In this document: piece by piece, positions 1 to 9,018 of the stretch
Position numbering within the stretch: the stretch's first letter is position 1
Layout: each line of letters begins with the position of its first letter
Assembly (NCBI GenBank): GCA_937975735.1
Contig: CALJUI010000456.1
Span: forward strand, 1 to 24,270
Length of the DNA stretch: 24,270 bases
Source of the DNA: an uncultured Rubrivivax sp.
GTDB lineage: Bacteria > Pseudomonadota > Gammaproteobacteria > Burkholderiales > Burkholderiaceae_C
Direction of reading: 5' to 3'
Notes under the pieces: generated by a model
Told to the model about the DNA's origin: nothing
Seen by the model: the letters and a program-made list of their open reading frames with translations, nothing else
Databases searched by the model: none
Translations under genes and position numbers: made by a program

Positions 1-146
1 ACCCGAAGAAGGCCGACAAGGGCACGATCCGCGCCGACTTCGCCGACAGCATCGACGCCAACGCGGTGCACGGCTCGGACGCGCCGGAGACCGCCGCCGT
101 CGAGGTGGCGTTCTTCTTCCCCGGCATGAACGTCTACGGCCGCTGA
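1..146 (+). CDS. ndk: Nucleoside diphosphate kinase, C-terminal part
   Basis: The window opens inside this gene; 47 sense codons remain (frame from base 3) before the TGA at 144-146. Ndk moves the gamma phosphate of ATP onto other nucleoside diphosphates in the cytoplasm, through a phosphohistidine intermediate. The visible part holds the family's active-site block NAVHGSDA, with the catalytic histidine codon at 69-71, preceded by GTIRADF and followed by the usual FFFPGMN ending. The 5' part lies outside the window, so start and full length cannot be judged. It ends 20 bases before rlmN on the same strand, an order common in betaproteobacteria. Confidence 0.95.
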   Translation, partial: PKKADKGTIRADFADSIDANAVHGSDAPETAAVEVAFFFPGMNVYGR

Positions 147-166
147 GCCCGGCGGCATCCTGCGAC

Positions 167-1294
167 ATGGCCGTCAACCTGCTCGACTTCGACCTCGAAG
201 GGCTGACGGCCTGGTGCCAGTCGCAGGGCGAGAAGCGCTTCCGCGCGGTCCAGCTGTTCCGCTGGATCCACCAGAAGGGCGTGGCCGACTTCGACGCGAT
301 GTCGGATCTGGCCAGGTCGCTGCGCGACAAGTTGAACGCCGGCGCCGTGGTCCAGGGCCTGCCGTTGCGCTCCGAGCACGTTTCGGCTGACGGCACGATC
401 AAGTGGCTGTTCGACGTCGGCGACGGCAACGCGATCGAGTCCGTCTACATCCCCGAGGCCGACCGCGGGACGCTGTGCGTGTCCTCGCAGGCGGGCTGCG
501 CCGTCGGATGCCGCTTCTGCTCCACCGGCCACCAGGGCTTCAGCCGCAACCTGTCCACGGCGGAGATCGTCGGCCAGCTCTGGTGGGCCGAGCACCGGCT
601 GCGCGAGCGCCTGGGCCAGGACGAGCGCGTGATCAGCAACGTCGTGATGATGGGCATGGGCGAGCCGCTGCAGAACTACGCTGCGCTCGTGCCGGCGCTG
701 CGCACGATGCTCGACGACCATGGCTACGGCCTGTCGCGGCGGCGCGTGACGGTGTCGACCTCCGGCGTCGTGCCGATGATCGAACGCCTGCGCGAGGATT
801 GCCCGGTCGCGCTGGCGGTCTCGCTGCACGCGCCCGACGACCCGCTGCGCGACCAGCTGGTGCCGCTGAACCGCAAGTACCCGATCGCCGAGCTGATGCA
901 GGCCTGCCGCGACTACCTGCCGGCCGCACCGCGCGACTTCATCACCTTCGAGTACTGCATGCTCGACGGCGTCAACGACAGGCCCGAACAGGCCACCGAA
1001 CTGGTGCGCCTGCTGCGACGTGAGAGGGTGCCGTGCAAGATGAACCTGATCCCGTTCAACCCCTTCCCGGCCTCGGGACTGCGGCGATCCTCGCCCGAGC
1101 GCGTGGCCGCCTTCGCGAGGGTGCTGCAGGACGCGGGGATCGTCACGACGATCCGCAAGACGCGCGGCGACGACATCGATGCGGCCTGCGGCCAGCTCGC
1201 CGGCGAGGTGCAGGATCGCACCGACGCCCGCACGCGCATCGGTCGGCGGGTGATCGGCATCGCACCGGCGTCGTCGCGGGAGCTGCGGCCATGA
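167..1294 (+). CDS. rlmN: Dual-specificity 23S rRNA/tRNA adenine-C2 methyltransferase RlmN
   Basis: This 375-residue radical-SAM enzyme methylates C2 of A2503 in 23S rRNA and of A37 in some tRNAs. The iron-sulfur motif CxxxCxxC is seen as C111, C115 and C118 (CAVGCRFC). A glycine-rich MGMGEPL segment, typical of SAM binding in this family, follows near residue 162. Cys341, in the context DAACGQLAG, corresponds to the second catalytic cysteine that forms the protein-RNA intermediate in characterised RlmN/Cfr. The length is normal. The ATG at 167 is followed directly by the family-like MAVNLLDFD start. Its TGA overlaps the pilF start codon (ATGA), suggesting translational coupling. RlmN is favoured over the resistance enzyme Cfr by this housekeeping context. 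Confidence 0.96.
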   Translation: MAVNLLDFDLEGLTAWCQSQGEKRFRAVQLFRWIHQKGVADFDAMSDLARSLRDKLNAGAVVQGLPLRSEHVSADGTIKWLFDVGDGNAIESVYIPEADRGTLCVSSQAGCAVGCRFCSTGHQGFSRNLSTAEIVGQLWWAEHRLRERLGQDERVISNVVMMGMGEPLQNYAALVPALRTMLDDHGYGLSRRRVTVSTSGVVPMIERLREDCPVALAVSLHAPDDPLRDQLVPLNRKYPIAELMQACRDYLPAAPRDFITFEYCMLDGVNDRPEQATELVRLLRRERVPCKMNLIPFNPFPASGLRRSSPERVAAFARVLQDAGIVTTIRKTRGDDIDAACGQLAGEVQDRTDARTRIGRRVIGIAPASSRELRP

Positions 1295-2076
1295 GGCGGG
1301 CCGGATGGATCGTGGCCGCGCTCGGCCTGCTGCTGCTGGTCGGCTGCGCCGTGCCGGTCAACCCGACGCCGGACGTGCGCACCGCCTCGGACCTGACCGA
1401 CAACGACCGCCGCGCGCGGCTGCGCATGGAGCTCGCGGCCGGCTATTTCAGCCGCGGCCAGACGACGACCGCGCTCGACGAGGTCAAGCAGGTCATCGCG
1501 GCGCGGCCGGACCTGCCCGAGGCCTACAACCTGCGCGGGTTGATCTACGCCAGCATGGGGCAGCTCGCGCTCGCCGAGGAGAGCTTCCGCCGCGCGCTGC
1601 AGCTCAACCCGCGCGACGGCGACACGATGAACAACTACGGCTGGTTCTTGTGCCAGCAGCGCCGCTACGAGGAGGCGCAGAGCCAGTTCTCCGGCGCGCT
1701 CGCCGTGCCGCAGTACCGCGAGGTGCCGCGCACCCTGCTCGCGAAGGGCCTGTGCGAGGCGCGGGCCGGGCGCCTGGCGGACGCCGAGGTGACGTTGTCG
1801 AAGGCCTACGAGATGGACCCGGCCAACCCGACCGCGGCCTTCAACCTGGCCGACGTGCTCTACCGCCTGGGCGAACTGGAGCGGGCACGCTTCTACATCC
1901 GCCGCGTCAATGCGCAGAACGAGACCGCGAACGCGCAGACGCTTTGGCTGGCGATCCGCATCGAGCGCAAGCTCGGCAACCTGATCGGCGCCAACGGCCT
2001 GGGCGTGCAGCTCAAGCAGCGCTTCCCCGAGTCACCACAGGCGCTGCAGTTCGAGCGGGGCCGCTTCGATGACTGA
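1291..2076 (+). CDS. pilF: Type IV pilus biogenesis/stability lipoprotein PilW/PilF
   Basis: A 261-residue lipoprotein with tetratricopeptide (TPR) repeats. Known PilF/PilW pilotins bring the secretin PilQ to the outer membrane or stabilise type IV pili. The N-terminus is a lipoprotein signal: two arginines, a leucine-rich core and the lipobox LVGC with the lipidated cysteine at residue 19. TPR-like helices run from about residue 45 to 240, seen for example in LPEAYNLRGLIYASMGQLA and the following repeat. The ATG at 1291 overlaps the rlmN stop by 4 bases; a reading frame extending further upstream runs inside rlmN and lacks a signal peptide start, so it was not used. The stop overlaps the rodZ start by 8 bases. 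A general TPR lipoprotein role cannot be excluded from sequence alone, but position after rlmN is characteristic of pilF. Confidence 0.9.
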   Translation: MRRAGWIVAALGLLLLVGCAVPVNPTPDVRTASDLTDNDRRARLRMELAAGYFSRGQTTTALDEVKQVIAARPDLPEAYNLRGLIYASMGQLALAEESFRRALQLNPRDGDTMNNYGWFLCQQRRYEEAQSQFSGALAVPQYREVPRTLLAKGLCEARAGRLADAEVTLSKAYEMDPANPTAAFNLADVLYRLGELERARFYIRRVNAQNETANAQTLWLAIRIERKLGNLIGANGLGVQLKQRFPESPQALQFERGRFDD

Positions 2077-2917
2077 CGAGCGCGCCGACGGCACGCCACC
2101 GCCGCCCGCCAGCGAGACCGCCGGCCAGCTCCTTCGCCGCGCGCGCGAGGCGCGCGGGCTGCATGTCGCGGCGCTGGCCACGACGCTGAAGATCCCGCCG
2201 CGCAAGCTCGAGGCGCTGGAGCGCGACCGCTACGACGAATTGCCCGACCCGGCCTTCACGCGGGCACTGGCGCAGACCGCGTGCCGGGCGCTGAAGATCG
2301 AGCCGGGACCGGTGCTTGCCCTGCTGCCGCGTCCGGACACGGCCGCGCTCGACCAGGTCAGCAGCGGGCTGAACACGCCCTTCCGCGATCACCAGGCGGG
2401 GGTCGAGCCCTCGGTGGGCGAGTTGCTGCGCGCGCCGGCGTTCTGGATCGTGGTCGTGCTGGTCGCGGCGGCGGTGGCGGTGTACTTCTGGCCGGCATCG
2501 GTGCCGGTTCCGGTGGCGCCGCCCGCGGCTTCGGCGCCCGCGGCGGCGGAACCGGTGATGCCGCCCGCGGCGGAACCTTCGGCGTCCGAGCCCGAGACCG
2601 CGACCCAGTCGCCGACGACCGCGGTGTCGCCGTCGCCGCCCGCTTCGGTTGTCGACGCATCGGCGCCGCCCGCCGCGCCGCCTGCGTTGCTCGACATCCG
2701 CACCGAGGCCGAGTCCTGGGTCCAGGTGACCGATGCCCGCGGCCGCACGCTGCTGTCGCGATCGTTGGCCGCCGGCGAGTCGGTCGAGCTCGACGGCGAG
2801 CTGCCGCTGCGCGTGACGGTCGGCAATGCCGGTGCGACGGTGCTGCGCTTCCGCGGCGTGCCGGTCGACCTGGGCGCCGGCACCCGCGACAACGTCGCCC
2901 GCCTGGAACTGCGCTGA
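2069..2917 (+). CDS. rodZ: Cytoskeleton protein RodZ-like, HTH and DUF4115 domains
   Basis: A 282-residue bitopic inner-membrane protein. RodZ links the MreB cytoskeleton to the cell-wall elongation machinery. The order is typical: a cytoplasmic RodZ-type helix-turn-helix at about residues 15-85 (LRRAREARGLHVAALATTL is its start), a single membrane segment near 123-143 (FWIVVVLVAAAVAVYFW), an Ala/Pro-rich periplasmic linker near 145-205, and a C-terminal beta domain (DUF4115) from about 208 with the WVQVTDARGRTLLSR signature. It is shorter than E. coli RodZ, as is common in betaproteobacteria, mainly in the linker. Its start overlaps the pilF stop by 8 bases, and ispG follows after 17 bases. 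The assignment rests on domain order rather than close identity. Confidence 0.9.
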   Translation: MTDERADGTPPPPASETAGQLLRRAREARGLHVAALATTLKIPPRKLEALERDRYDELPDPAFTRALAQTACRALKIEPGPVLALLPRPDTAALDQVSSGLNTPFRDHQAGVEPSVGELLRAPAFWIVVVLVAAAVAVYFWPASVPVPVAPPAASAPAAAEPVMPPAAEPSASEPETATQSPTTAVSPSPPASVVDASAPPAAPPALLDIRTEAESWVQVTDARGRTLLSRSLAAGESVELDGELPLRVTVGNAGATVLRFRGVPVDLGAGTRDNVARLELR

Positions 2918-2934
2918 CCGCCACGGAGCCCCGC

Positions 2935-4209
<1,275 letters not shown>

Positions 4210-4216
4210 ACCCGTC

Positions 4217-5500
4217 ATGTCCGACAAGCTCGTCGCCGTCAAAGGCATGAACGACCTGCTGCCCGAGCAGGCGGCCGCCTGGGAGTGGGTCGAGTCGCGC
4301 ATTCGCGACCTGCTCGCGCGCTGGGGCTACCGCAACATGCGCACGCCGGTGGTCGAGCCGACGGCGTTGTTCGTGCGCGGCATCGGCGAGGTCACCGACA
4401 TCGTCGAGAAGGAGATGTTCTCCTGGACCGACGCGATGAACGGCGACCGCCTGACCCTGCGGCCCGAGGCCACCGCCGGCATGGTGCGCGCCGTGATCGA
4501 GCACAACGCGCTGTACAACGGCCCGCTGCGCGTCTGGCAGATGGGCACGATGTACCGCCACGAGCGTCCGCAGAAGGGCCGCCAGCGCGAGTTCAACCAG
4601 CTCGACGTCGAGGCCTTCGGCTTCCCCGGCCCCGACGTCGACGCCGAGATCATCCTGATGGTGCGCGCGCTGTGGCGCGAGCTCGGTCTCGTCGAGGGCG
4701 AGCATGTCGCGCTCGAGCTCAACTGCCTGGGCCAGCCCGAGGAGCGCGCGGCGCACCGTGCGGCGCTGATCGCCCACTTCGAGGCCCACGCGGCGCAGCT
4801 CGACGCCGACGCCGCGCGGCGCCTGCACAGCAATCCGCTGCGCATCCTCGACAGCAAGAACCCGGCGCTGGCCGGCGTCATCGATGCGGCACCGCGGCTG
4901 ATGGACTTCCTCGGGCCGGACTCGCTGGCCCACTTCGGCGGCCTGCGCGCGCTGCTCGACGCCGCCGGCCTGGCCTACACCGTCAATCCGCGGCTGGTGC
5001 GCGGCCTCGACTACTACGGTCTGACCGTCTTCGAGTGGACGAGCACGCTGCTCGGCGCGCAGGCCACGGTCTGCGGCGGCGGGCGCTACGACCGCCTGAT
5101 CGAGACGCTCGGCGGCAAGCCCGCGCCGGGCATCGGCTTCGGCATGGGGCTCGAGCGCCTGATGCTGATCCTCGATGCCGCCGGGGTGAAGGCACCGTCG
5201 ACGGCGCCGACGGCCTACGCGGTCGTGCCCGACCCGTCGGCGCTCCCGGCGGCGATGAAGGCCCTCGACGCGCTGCGTGCCGCCGGCGTGTCGGTCCTGA
5301 TGCACGCCGGCGGCGGCTCGATGAAGTCGCAGTTCAAGCGCGCCGACGCCAGCGGCGCGGCCCATGCGCTGATCTTCGGGCCCGACGAGGTCGCCGCCGG
5401 CGTCGTCGCGGTCAAGCCGCTGCGCGACCCCGCGGCCGTGCAGACCACCCGGCCGCTGGCCGAGGCCGGCGCCTGGGCGGCCGAACTGCGCAACGCATAA
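4217..5500 (+). CDS. hisS: Histidine--tRNA ligase
   Basis: A class II aminoacyl-tRNA synthetase of 427 residues that charges tRNA-His. Motif 2 is visible as RHERPQ at residues 114-119. The histidine-specific signature RGLDYY sits at 262-267, and motif 3 is the GIGFGMGLERL segment near residue 310. The C-terminal anticodon-binding domain follows from about 335. The start MSDKLVAVKGMNDLLP is the usual family N-terminus. A possible ribosome-binding GGAG lies about 15 bases upstream, within the end of ispG, which is rather distant. Its paralogue hisZ, without synthetase motifs, lies about 7 kb downstream in the same window; the RGLDYY motif distinguishes the true synthetase. Confidence 0.97.
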   Translation: MSDKLVAVKGMNDLLPEQAAAWEWVESRIRDLLARWGYRNMRTPVVEPTALFVRGIGEVTDIVEKEMFSWTDAMNGDRLTLRPEATAGMVRAVIEHNALYNGPLRVWQMGTMYRHERPQKGRQREFNQLDVEAFGFPGPDVDAEIILMVRALWRELGLVEGEHVALELNCLGQPEERAAHRAALIAHFEAHAAQLDADAARRLHSNPLRILDSKNPALAGVIDAAPRLMDFLGPDSLAHFGGLRALLDAAGLAYTVNPRLVRGLDYYGLTVFEWTSTLLGAQATVCGGGRYDRLIETLGGKPAPGIGFGMGLERLMLILDAAGVKAPSTAPTAYAVVPDPSALPAAMKALDALRAAGVSVLMHAGGGSMKSQFKRADASGAAHALIFGPDEVAAGVVAVKPLRDPAAVQTTRPLAEAGAWAAELRNA

Positions 5501-5526
5501 TCACCGATCCACCGGCACGAGCATCC

Positions 5527-6189
5527 ATGGCGACACAACTCGACCTGCAGGAGCAGGAACAACTCGACGCGCTGAAGGCGTTCTGGAAGCAGTACGGCAA
5601 CCTGATCACCTGGTTGCTGATCCTGCTGCTGGGCGCGTTCGCCGCGTGGAACGGCTGGAACTGGTGGCAGCGCGAGCAGGCGCTGAAGGCCGGTGCGATG
5701 TACGACGAGCTCGACCGCAGCGCCCAGAGCGGTGATGCGGAACGCGCCGGCCGCGTCTTCGCCGACCTGAAGGAGCGCTTCGGCGGCACCGTGCAGGCGG
5801 CGCAGGGCGGCTTGCTGGCCGCCCGCGTGCAGCACGACAAGGGCCAGGACGAGGCGGCGCGGGCCTCGCTGGCCTGGGTCGCCGAAAAGGCCGGCGACGA
5901 GGAACTGCGCACCATCGCGCGGCTGCGGCTGGCCGGTCTGCTGCTTCAGGCCAAGCAGTTCGACGACGCGCTCAAGCAGCTCGACGCCGCCGCCGCCCCG
6001 GCCTTCGAGGCGCTGGTGGCCGACCGCCGCGGCGACGTGCTGATGGCGATGGGCAAGCGCGACGAGGCCCGTGCCGCCTATCAGAAGGCCTGGCAGGCGA
6101 TGGACGATGCGCTCGAGTACCGGCGACTGATCGACGCCAAGCTCACCGCTCTCGGCGCGGCGCCGGCGGCCTCGGGGGCGGGTCGATGA
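5527..6189 (+). CDS. yfgM: YfgM-family tetratricopeptide protein, ancillary SecYEG translocon subunit
   Basis: A 220-residue single-pass inner-membrane protein with a short cytoplasmic N-terminus, a membrane segment at about 25-43 (leucine-rich, ending in WNGWNWW) and a periplasmic TPR domain. In E. coli, YfgM associates with the SecYEG translocon and the chaperone PpiD and helps hand over exported proteins. The position between hisS and bamB is the same as in E. coli and strongly supports the assignment. I chose the ATG at 5527 because the membrane anchor follows at the expected distance; longer open frames upstream lie in hisS. The stop overlaps the bamB start by 4 bases (ATGA), so the two are probably co-translated. 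Confidence 0.92.
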   Translation: MATQLDLQEQEQLDALKAFWKQYGNLITWLLILLLGAFAAWNGWNWWQREQALKAGAMYDELDRSAQSGDAERAGRVFADLKERFGGTVQAAQGGLLAARVQHDKGQDEAARASLAWVAEKAGDEELRTIARLRLAGLLLQAKQFDDALKQLDAAAAPAFEALVADRRGDVLMAMGKRDEARAAYQKAWQAMDDALEYRRLIDAKLTALGAAPAASGAGR

Positions 6190-7313
6190 TCGTCGGCCAC
6201 CGCCTGCGCCTGGCCGGGCTGGCTGCGCCGCTGTTGGCGGTGCTGCTGGCCGCGTGCTCGTCGACCGACAAGCCCAAGCCGACGCCGCTGCAGCCGGTGG
6301 CCGCGCGCATCGGCGGTGGCCTGGCCTGGCAGGCCAAGGTCGAGGGCGTGCGCTTCCCGCTGGCGATCGCGGCGCACAACGACGCCTTTGTCGCCGCCGG
6401 CAGCGACGGCACCGTGCTGGCCCTGGACGTCGGCACCGGACGCGAGCTCTGGCGCGCCAGTGCCGGCGCGCCGATCACCGCCGGCGTCGGCAGCGATGGT
6501 CGCTTCAGCAGCGTCGTCACGCGCGACAACGCCCTGGTGGTGTTCGACCGGGGCCGCGAGGTCTGGCGCAAGACCCTGCCGGCACGCGTGCTGACCGCAC
6601 CGCTGGTGGCCGGCGAACGGGTCTTCGTGCTGCGCGTCGATCGTGCGGTGCAGGCCTTCGACGCGCTCGACGGTCGGCCGCTGTGGGTCGTCGCGCGCCC
6701 AGGCGACCCGCTGACGCTGGCCCAGGCCGGCGTGGTCGCGGCCTACAAGAACCTGCTGCTGGTCGGGCAGGGCCCGCGGCTGGCGGCGATGGATCCGCTG
6801 ACCGGCGCGCTGCGCTGGGAGGTGGCGGTGGCCACGCCGCGCGGCACGAACGAGGTCGAGCGCCTGGCCGACCTGGTCGGACCGCTGACCCGGATCGGCG
6901 ACACGGTCTGCGCCCGGGCCTTCCAGTCGGCGGTGGGCTGCATCGATGCCTCGCGCGGCAGCTTGCGCTGGAGCCGGCCGAACGCCGGCGCGCAGCCGGT
7001 CGGCGGCGATGCCGAGCTGCTGGTCGGCGCCGACGCCAACAGCCGGCTGACCGCCTGGCGGACGACCAGCGGCGAAGTCGCCTGGACGCAGGACGGGCTG
7101 CTGTATCGTGAGCTCGGTGGGGTGCTGCTGGCCGGCGCGGTGGCGATCGTCGGCGACCTCGAAGGCCAGGTCCACTTCCTCGCGCGCGACAGCGGCCAGG
7201 TGCAGCTGCGGCTGCCGACCGACGGCACCCCGGTGGTCGGCATGCCGGTGCTGTCCGGCACCACGGTGCTGGTGGCCACCCTCGGCGGCAGGCAGTTCGC
7301 CTTCCGCCCCTAG
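6186..7313 (+). CDS. bamB: Outer membrane protein assembly factor BamB
   Basis: BamB is a lipoprotein subunit of the BAM complex, which inserts beta-barrel proteins into the outer membrane. The 375-residue product has a lipoprotein signal with lipobox LAAC (cysteine 24), followed by an eight-bladed PQQ-type beta-propeller. Propeller repeats can be seen in segments such as GTVLALDVGTGRELWRA, VQAFDALDGRPLWVV and LAAMDPLTGALRWEV. The length matches the family. The start codon overlaps the yfgM stop, and der begins 19 bases after the stop; yfgM-bamB-der is a widely conserved order. A serine after the lipidated cysteine is compatible with outer-membrane sorting. Confidence 0.95.
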   Translation: MIVGHRLRLAGLAAPLLAVLLAACSSTDKPKPTPLQPVAARIGGGLAWQAKVEGVRFPLAIAAHNDAFVAAGSDGTVLALDVGTGRELWRASAGAPITAGVGSDGRFSSVVTRDNALVVFDRGREVWRKTLPARVLTAPLVAGERVFVLRVDRAVQAFDALDGRPLWVVARPGDPLTLAQAGVVAAYKNLLLVGQGPRLAAMDPLTGALRWEVAVATPRGTNEVERLADLVGPLTRIGDTVCARAFQSAVGCIDASRGSLRWSRPNAGAQPVGGDAELLVGADANSRLTAWRTTSGEVAWTQDGLLYRELGGVLLAGAVAIVGDLEGQVHFLARDSGQVQLRLPTDGTPVVGMPVLSGTTVLVATLGGRQFAFRP

Positions 7314-7332
7314 GCGTCGCCGCAGGCTCCGC

Positions 7333-8664
7333 ATGAAACCGGTGATCGCGCTCGTCGGCCGCCCGAACGTGGGCAAGTCGACGCTGTTCAACCGGATCAC
7401 GAAGAGCCGCGATGCCATCGTGGCCGACTTCGCCGGCCTGACGCGCGACCGCCACTACGGCGACGCGCGCTTCGGCGGGCTGGACTTCATCGTGATCGAC
7501 ACCGGCGGCTTCGAGCCCGACAGCACGAGCGGCATCGTCAAGGAGATGGCGCGCCAGACGCGCCAGGCGGTGGCCGAGGCCGATGCGGTGATCTTCGTCG
7601 TGGACGTGCGCGCCGGCCTGTCGGCCCAGGACCACGACATCGCGCGCTTTCTGCGGCTGGCGCACAAGCGTGTGCTGCTAGCGGCGAACAAGGCCGAGGG
7701 CATGCTCGACGCGCCGCAGGTCGCCGAATTCCACGAGCTTGGCATCGGCGAGCCGCATCCGGTCTCGGCGGCGCACGGGCAGGGCATCCGCAGCCTGCTC
7801 GAGGCGGCGCTCGAGGGCTTCGAGGCGGCGCCGGAGGACGACGAGGCCGCGGACCGGCCGATCCGGCTGGCCGTGGCCGGCCGCCCCAACGTCGGCAAGT
7901 CGACGCTGATCAACGCCTGGCTCGGCGAGGAGCGGCTGATCGCGTTCGACCAGCCCGGCACCACGCGCGATGCGATCCACGTGCCCTTCGAGCGGCACGG
8001 CCAGAAGTTCGAACTGATCGACACCGCTGGACTGCGGCGCAAGGGGCGTGTCTTCGAGGCGATCGAGAAGTTCTCGGTCGTCAAGACCCTGCAGGCGATC
8101 GCCGACGCCAACGTCGTGCTGCTGCTGCTCGACGCGACCCAGGGCGTCAGCGACCAGGACGCGCACATCGCCGGCTACATCCTCGAGTCCGGCCGCGCCG
8201 TCGTGCTGGCGGTCAACAAGTGGGACGCGACCGACGACTACCAGCGCGAGATGCTGCAGCGATCGATCGAGAGCCGGCTCGCTTTCCTGAAGTTCGCCCC
8301 GGTGCTGCAGATCTCGGCGCTGAAGCGCCGCGGCCTGTCGGCGCTGTGGAAGGCGATCGCCAAGGCCCACGCCTCGGCGACCACCAAGCTGCCGACGCCG
8401 GCGCTGACCCGGCTCGTGCACGAGGCCGTCGAACACCAGGCGCCGCGGCGCAGCGGCCGCTTCCGGCCGAAGCTGCGCTATGCCCACCAGGGCGGCATGA
8501 ACCCGCCGCTGATCGTGATCCACGGCAGCTCGCTGGACCACCTGACCGACAGCTACAAGCGCTACCTCGAGGGCCGCATCCGGGCCAAGTTCGACCTGAC
8601 CGGCACGCCCCTGCGCATCGAACTCCGCTCGGCGGGCAATCCCTTCGACGACAGGGGTTCCTGA
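7333..8664 (+). CDS. der: Ribosome biogenesis GTPase Der (EngA)
   Basis: Der has two tandem GTPase domains and acts in maturation of the 50S ribosomal subunit. In this 443-residue protein the identical P-loop GRPNVGKS occurs at residues 9-16 and again at 183-190. DTGGFE and DTAGLRRKG give the two G3 motifs, and NKAEG and NKWD the G4 motifs. The C-terminal KH-like domain begins near residue 355 and includes HQGGMNPP. I chose the ATG at 7333 because the first GTPase domain starts immediately after it; a longer open frame upstream is a shadow of bamB. There is no strong ribosome-binding site. hfq follows after 83 bases. Confidence 0.97.
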   Translation: MKPVIALVGRPNVGKSTLFNRITKSRDAIVADFAGLTRDRHYGDARFGGLDFIVIDTGGFEPDSTSGIVKEMARQTRQAVAEADAVIFVVDVRAGLSAQDHDIARFLRLAHKRVLLAANKAEGMLDAPQVAEFHELGIGEPHPVSAAHGQGIRSLLEAALEGFEAAPEDDEAADRPIRLAVAGRPNVGKSTLINAWLGEERLIAFDQPGTTRDAIHVPFERHGQKFELIDTAGLRRKGRVFEAIEKFSVVKTLQAIADANVVLLLLDATQGVSDQDAHIAGYILESGRAVVLAVNKWDATDDYQREMLQRSIESRLAFLKFAPVLQISALKRRGLSALWKAIAKAHASATTKLPTPALTRLVHEAVEHQAPRRSGRFRPKLRYAHQGGMNPPLIVIHGSSLDHLTDSYKRYLEGRIRAKFDLTGTPLRIELRSAGNPFDDRGS

Positions 8665-8700
8665 GGGCATATCCGGCACCGGTCGGCGCCGCCGCCCCCC

Positions 8701-8709
8701 TGTGATAAC
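8701..8709 (+). promoter_or_regulatory. Candidate extended -10 promoter element for hfq
   Basis: In the 83-base der-hfq gap, TGT-GATAAC at 8701-8709 resembles an extended -10 element (TGn plus a 4/6 match to TATAAT). It would place a transcript start near 8716, giving a leader of about 30 bases before hfq. No convincing -35 hexamer is present at the proper distance. The call is therefore weak, but a separate hfq promoter is common in proteobacteria. Confidence 0.3.
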
Positions 8710-8747
8710 GTGCAGCGTTCTCGGTCTTTCAACACGGAGCAAATATC

Positions 8748-8990
8748 GTGAGCAACAAAGGACAGCTCTTGCAGGATCCGTTCCTGAACCTGCTGCGCAA
8801 GGAGCATGTGCCGGTCTCGATCTACCTCGTCAACGGCATCAAGCTTCAGGGGCACATCGAGTCCTTCGACCAGTACGTGGTGCTGTTGCGCAACACGGTG
8901 ACCCAGATGGTCTACAAGCACGCGATCTCCACCGTGGTGCCGGGCCGGGCCGTGAACTTCCACGCCAACGAGAACAACGAGTCGGCCTGA
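8748..8990 (+). CDS. hfq: RNA chaperone Hfq
   Basis: Hfq forms a hexameric Sm-like ring that pairs small RNAs with mRNA targets. The 80-residue protein contains the full Sm fold: QDPFLNLLRKEHVPVSIYL, then VNGIKLQGHIESFDQYVVLL (Sm1), and the YKHAIS Sm2 signature that binds uridine-rich RNA ends on the proximal face. Its acidic tail is very short, which is typical of betaproteobacterial Hfq. The gene starts with GTG, supported by GGAG at 8736-8739 with an 8-base spacer. It stands at the head of hfq-hflX-hflK-hflC, the conserved proteobacterial order. Confidence 0.98.
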   Translation: MSNKGQLLQDPFLNLLRKEHVPVSIYLVNGIKLQGHIESFDQYVVLLRNTVTQMVYKHAISTVVPGRAVNFHANENNESA

Positions 8991-9018
8991 GCGCCGGCGC
9001 GTCGAACCGCCTCCTCCA

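Noticed and set aside
2281..2934. N-terminal extension of ispG
   Set aside because: The frame is open upstream but translates rodZ out of frame; the SD at 2925-2928 and family length support the start at 2935.
8665..8747. Possible terminator between der and hfq
   Set aside because: Only short GC-rich palindromes such as GGCGCC are present, with no extended stem and no U-run.
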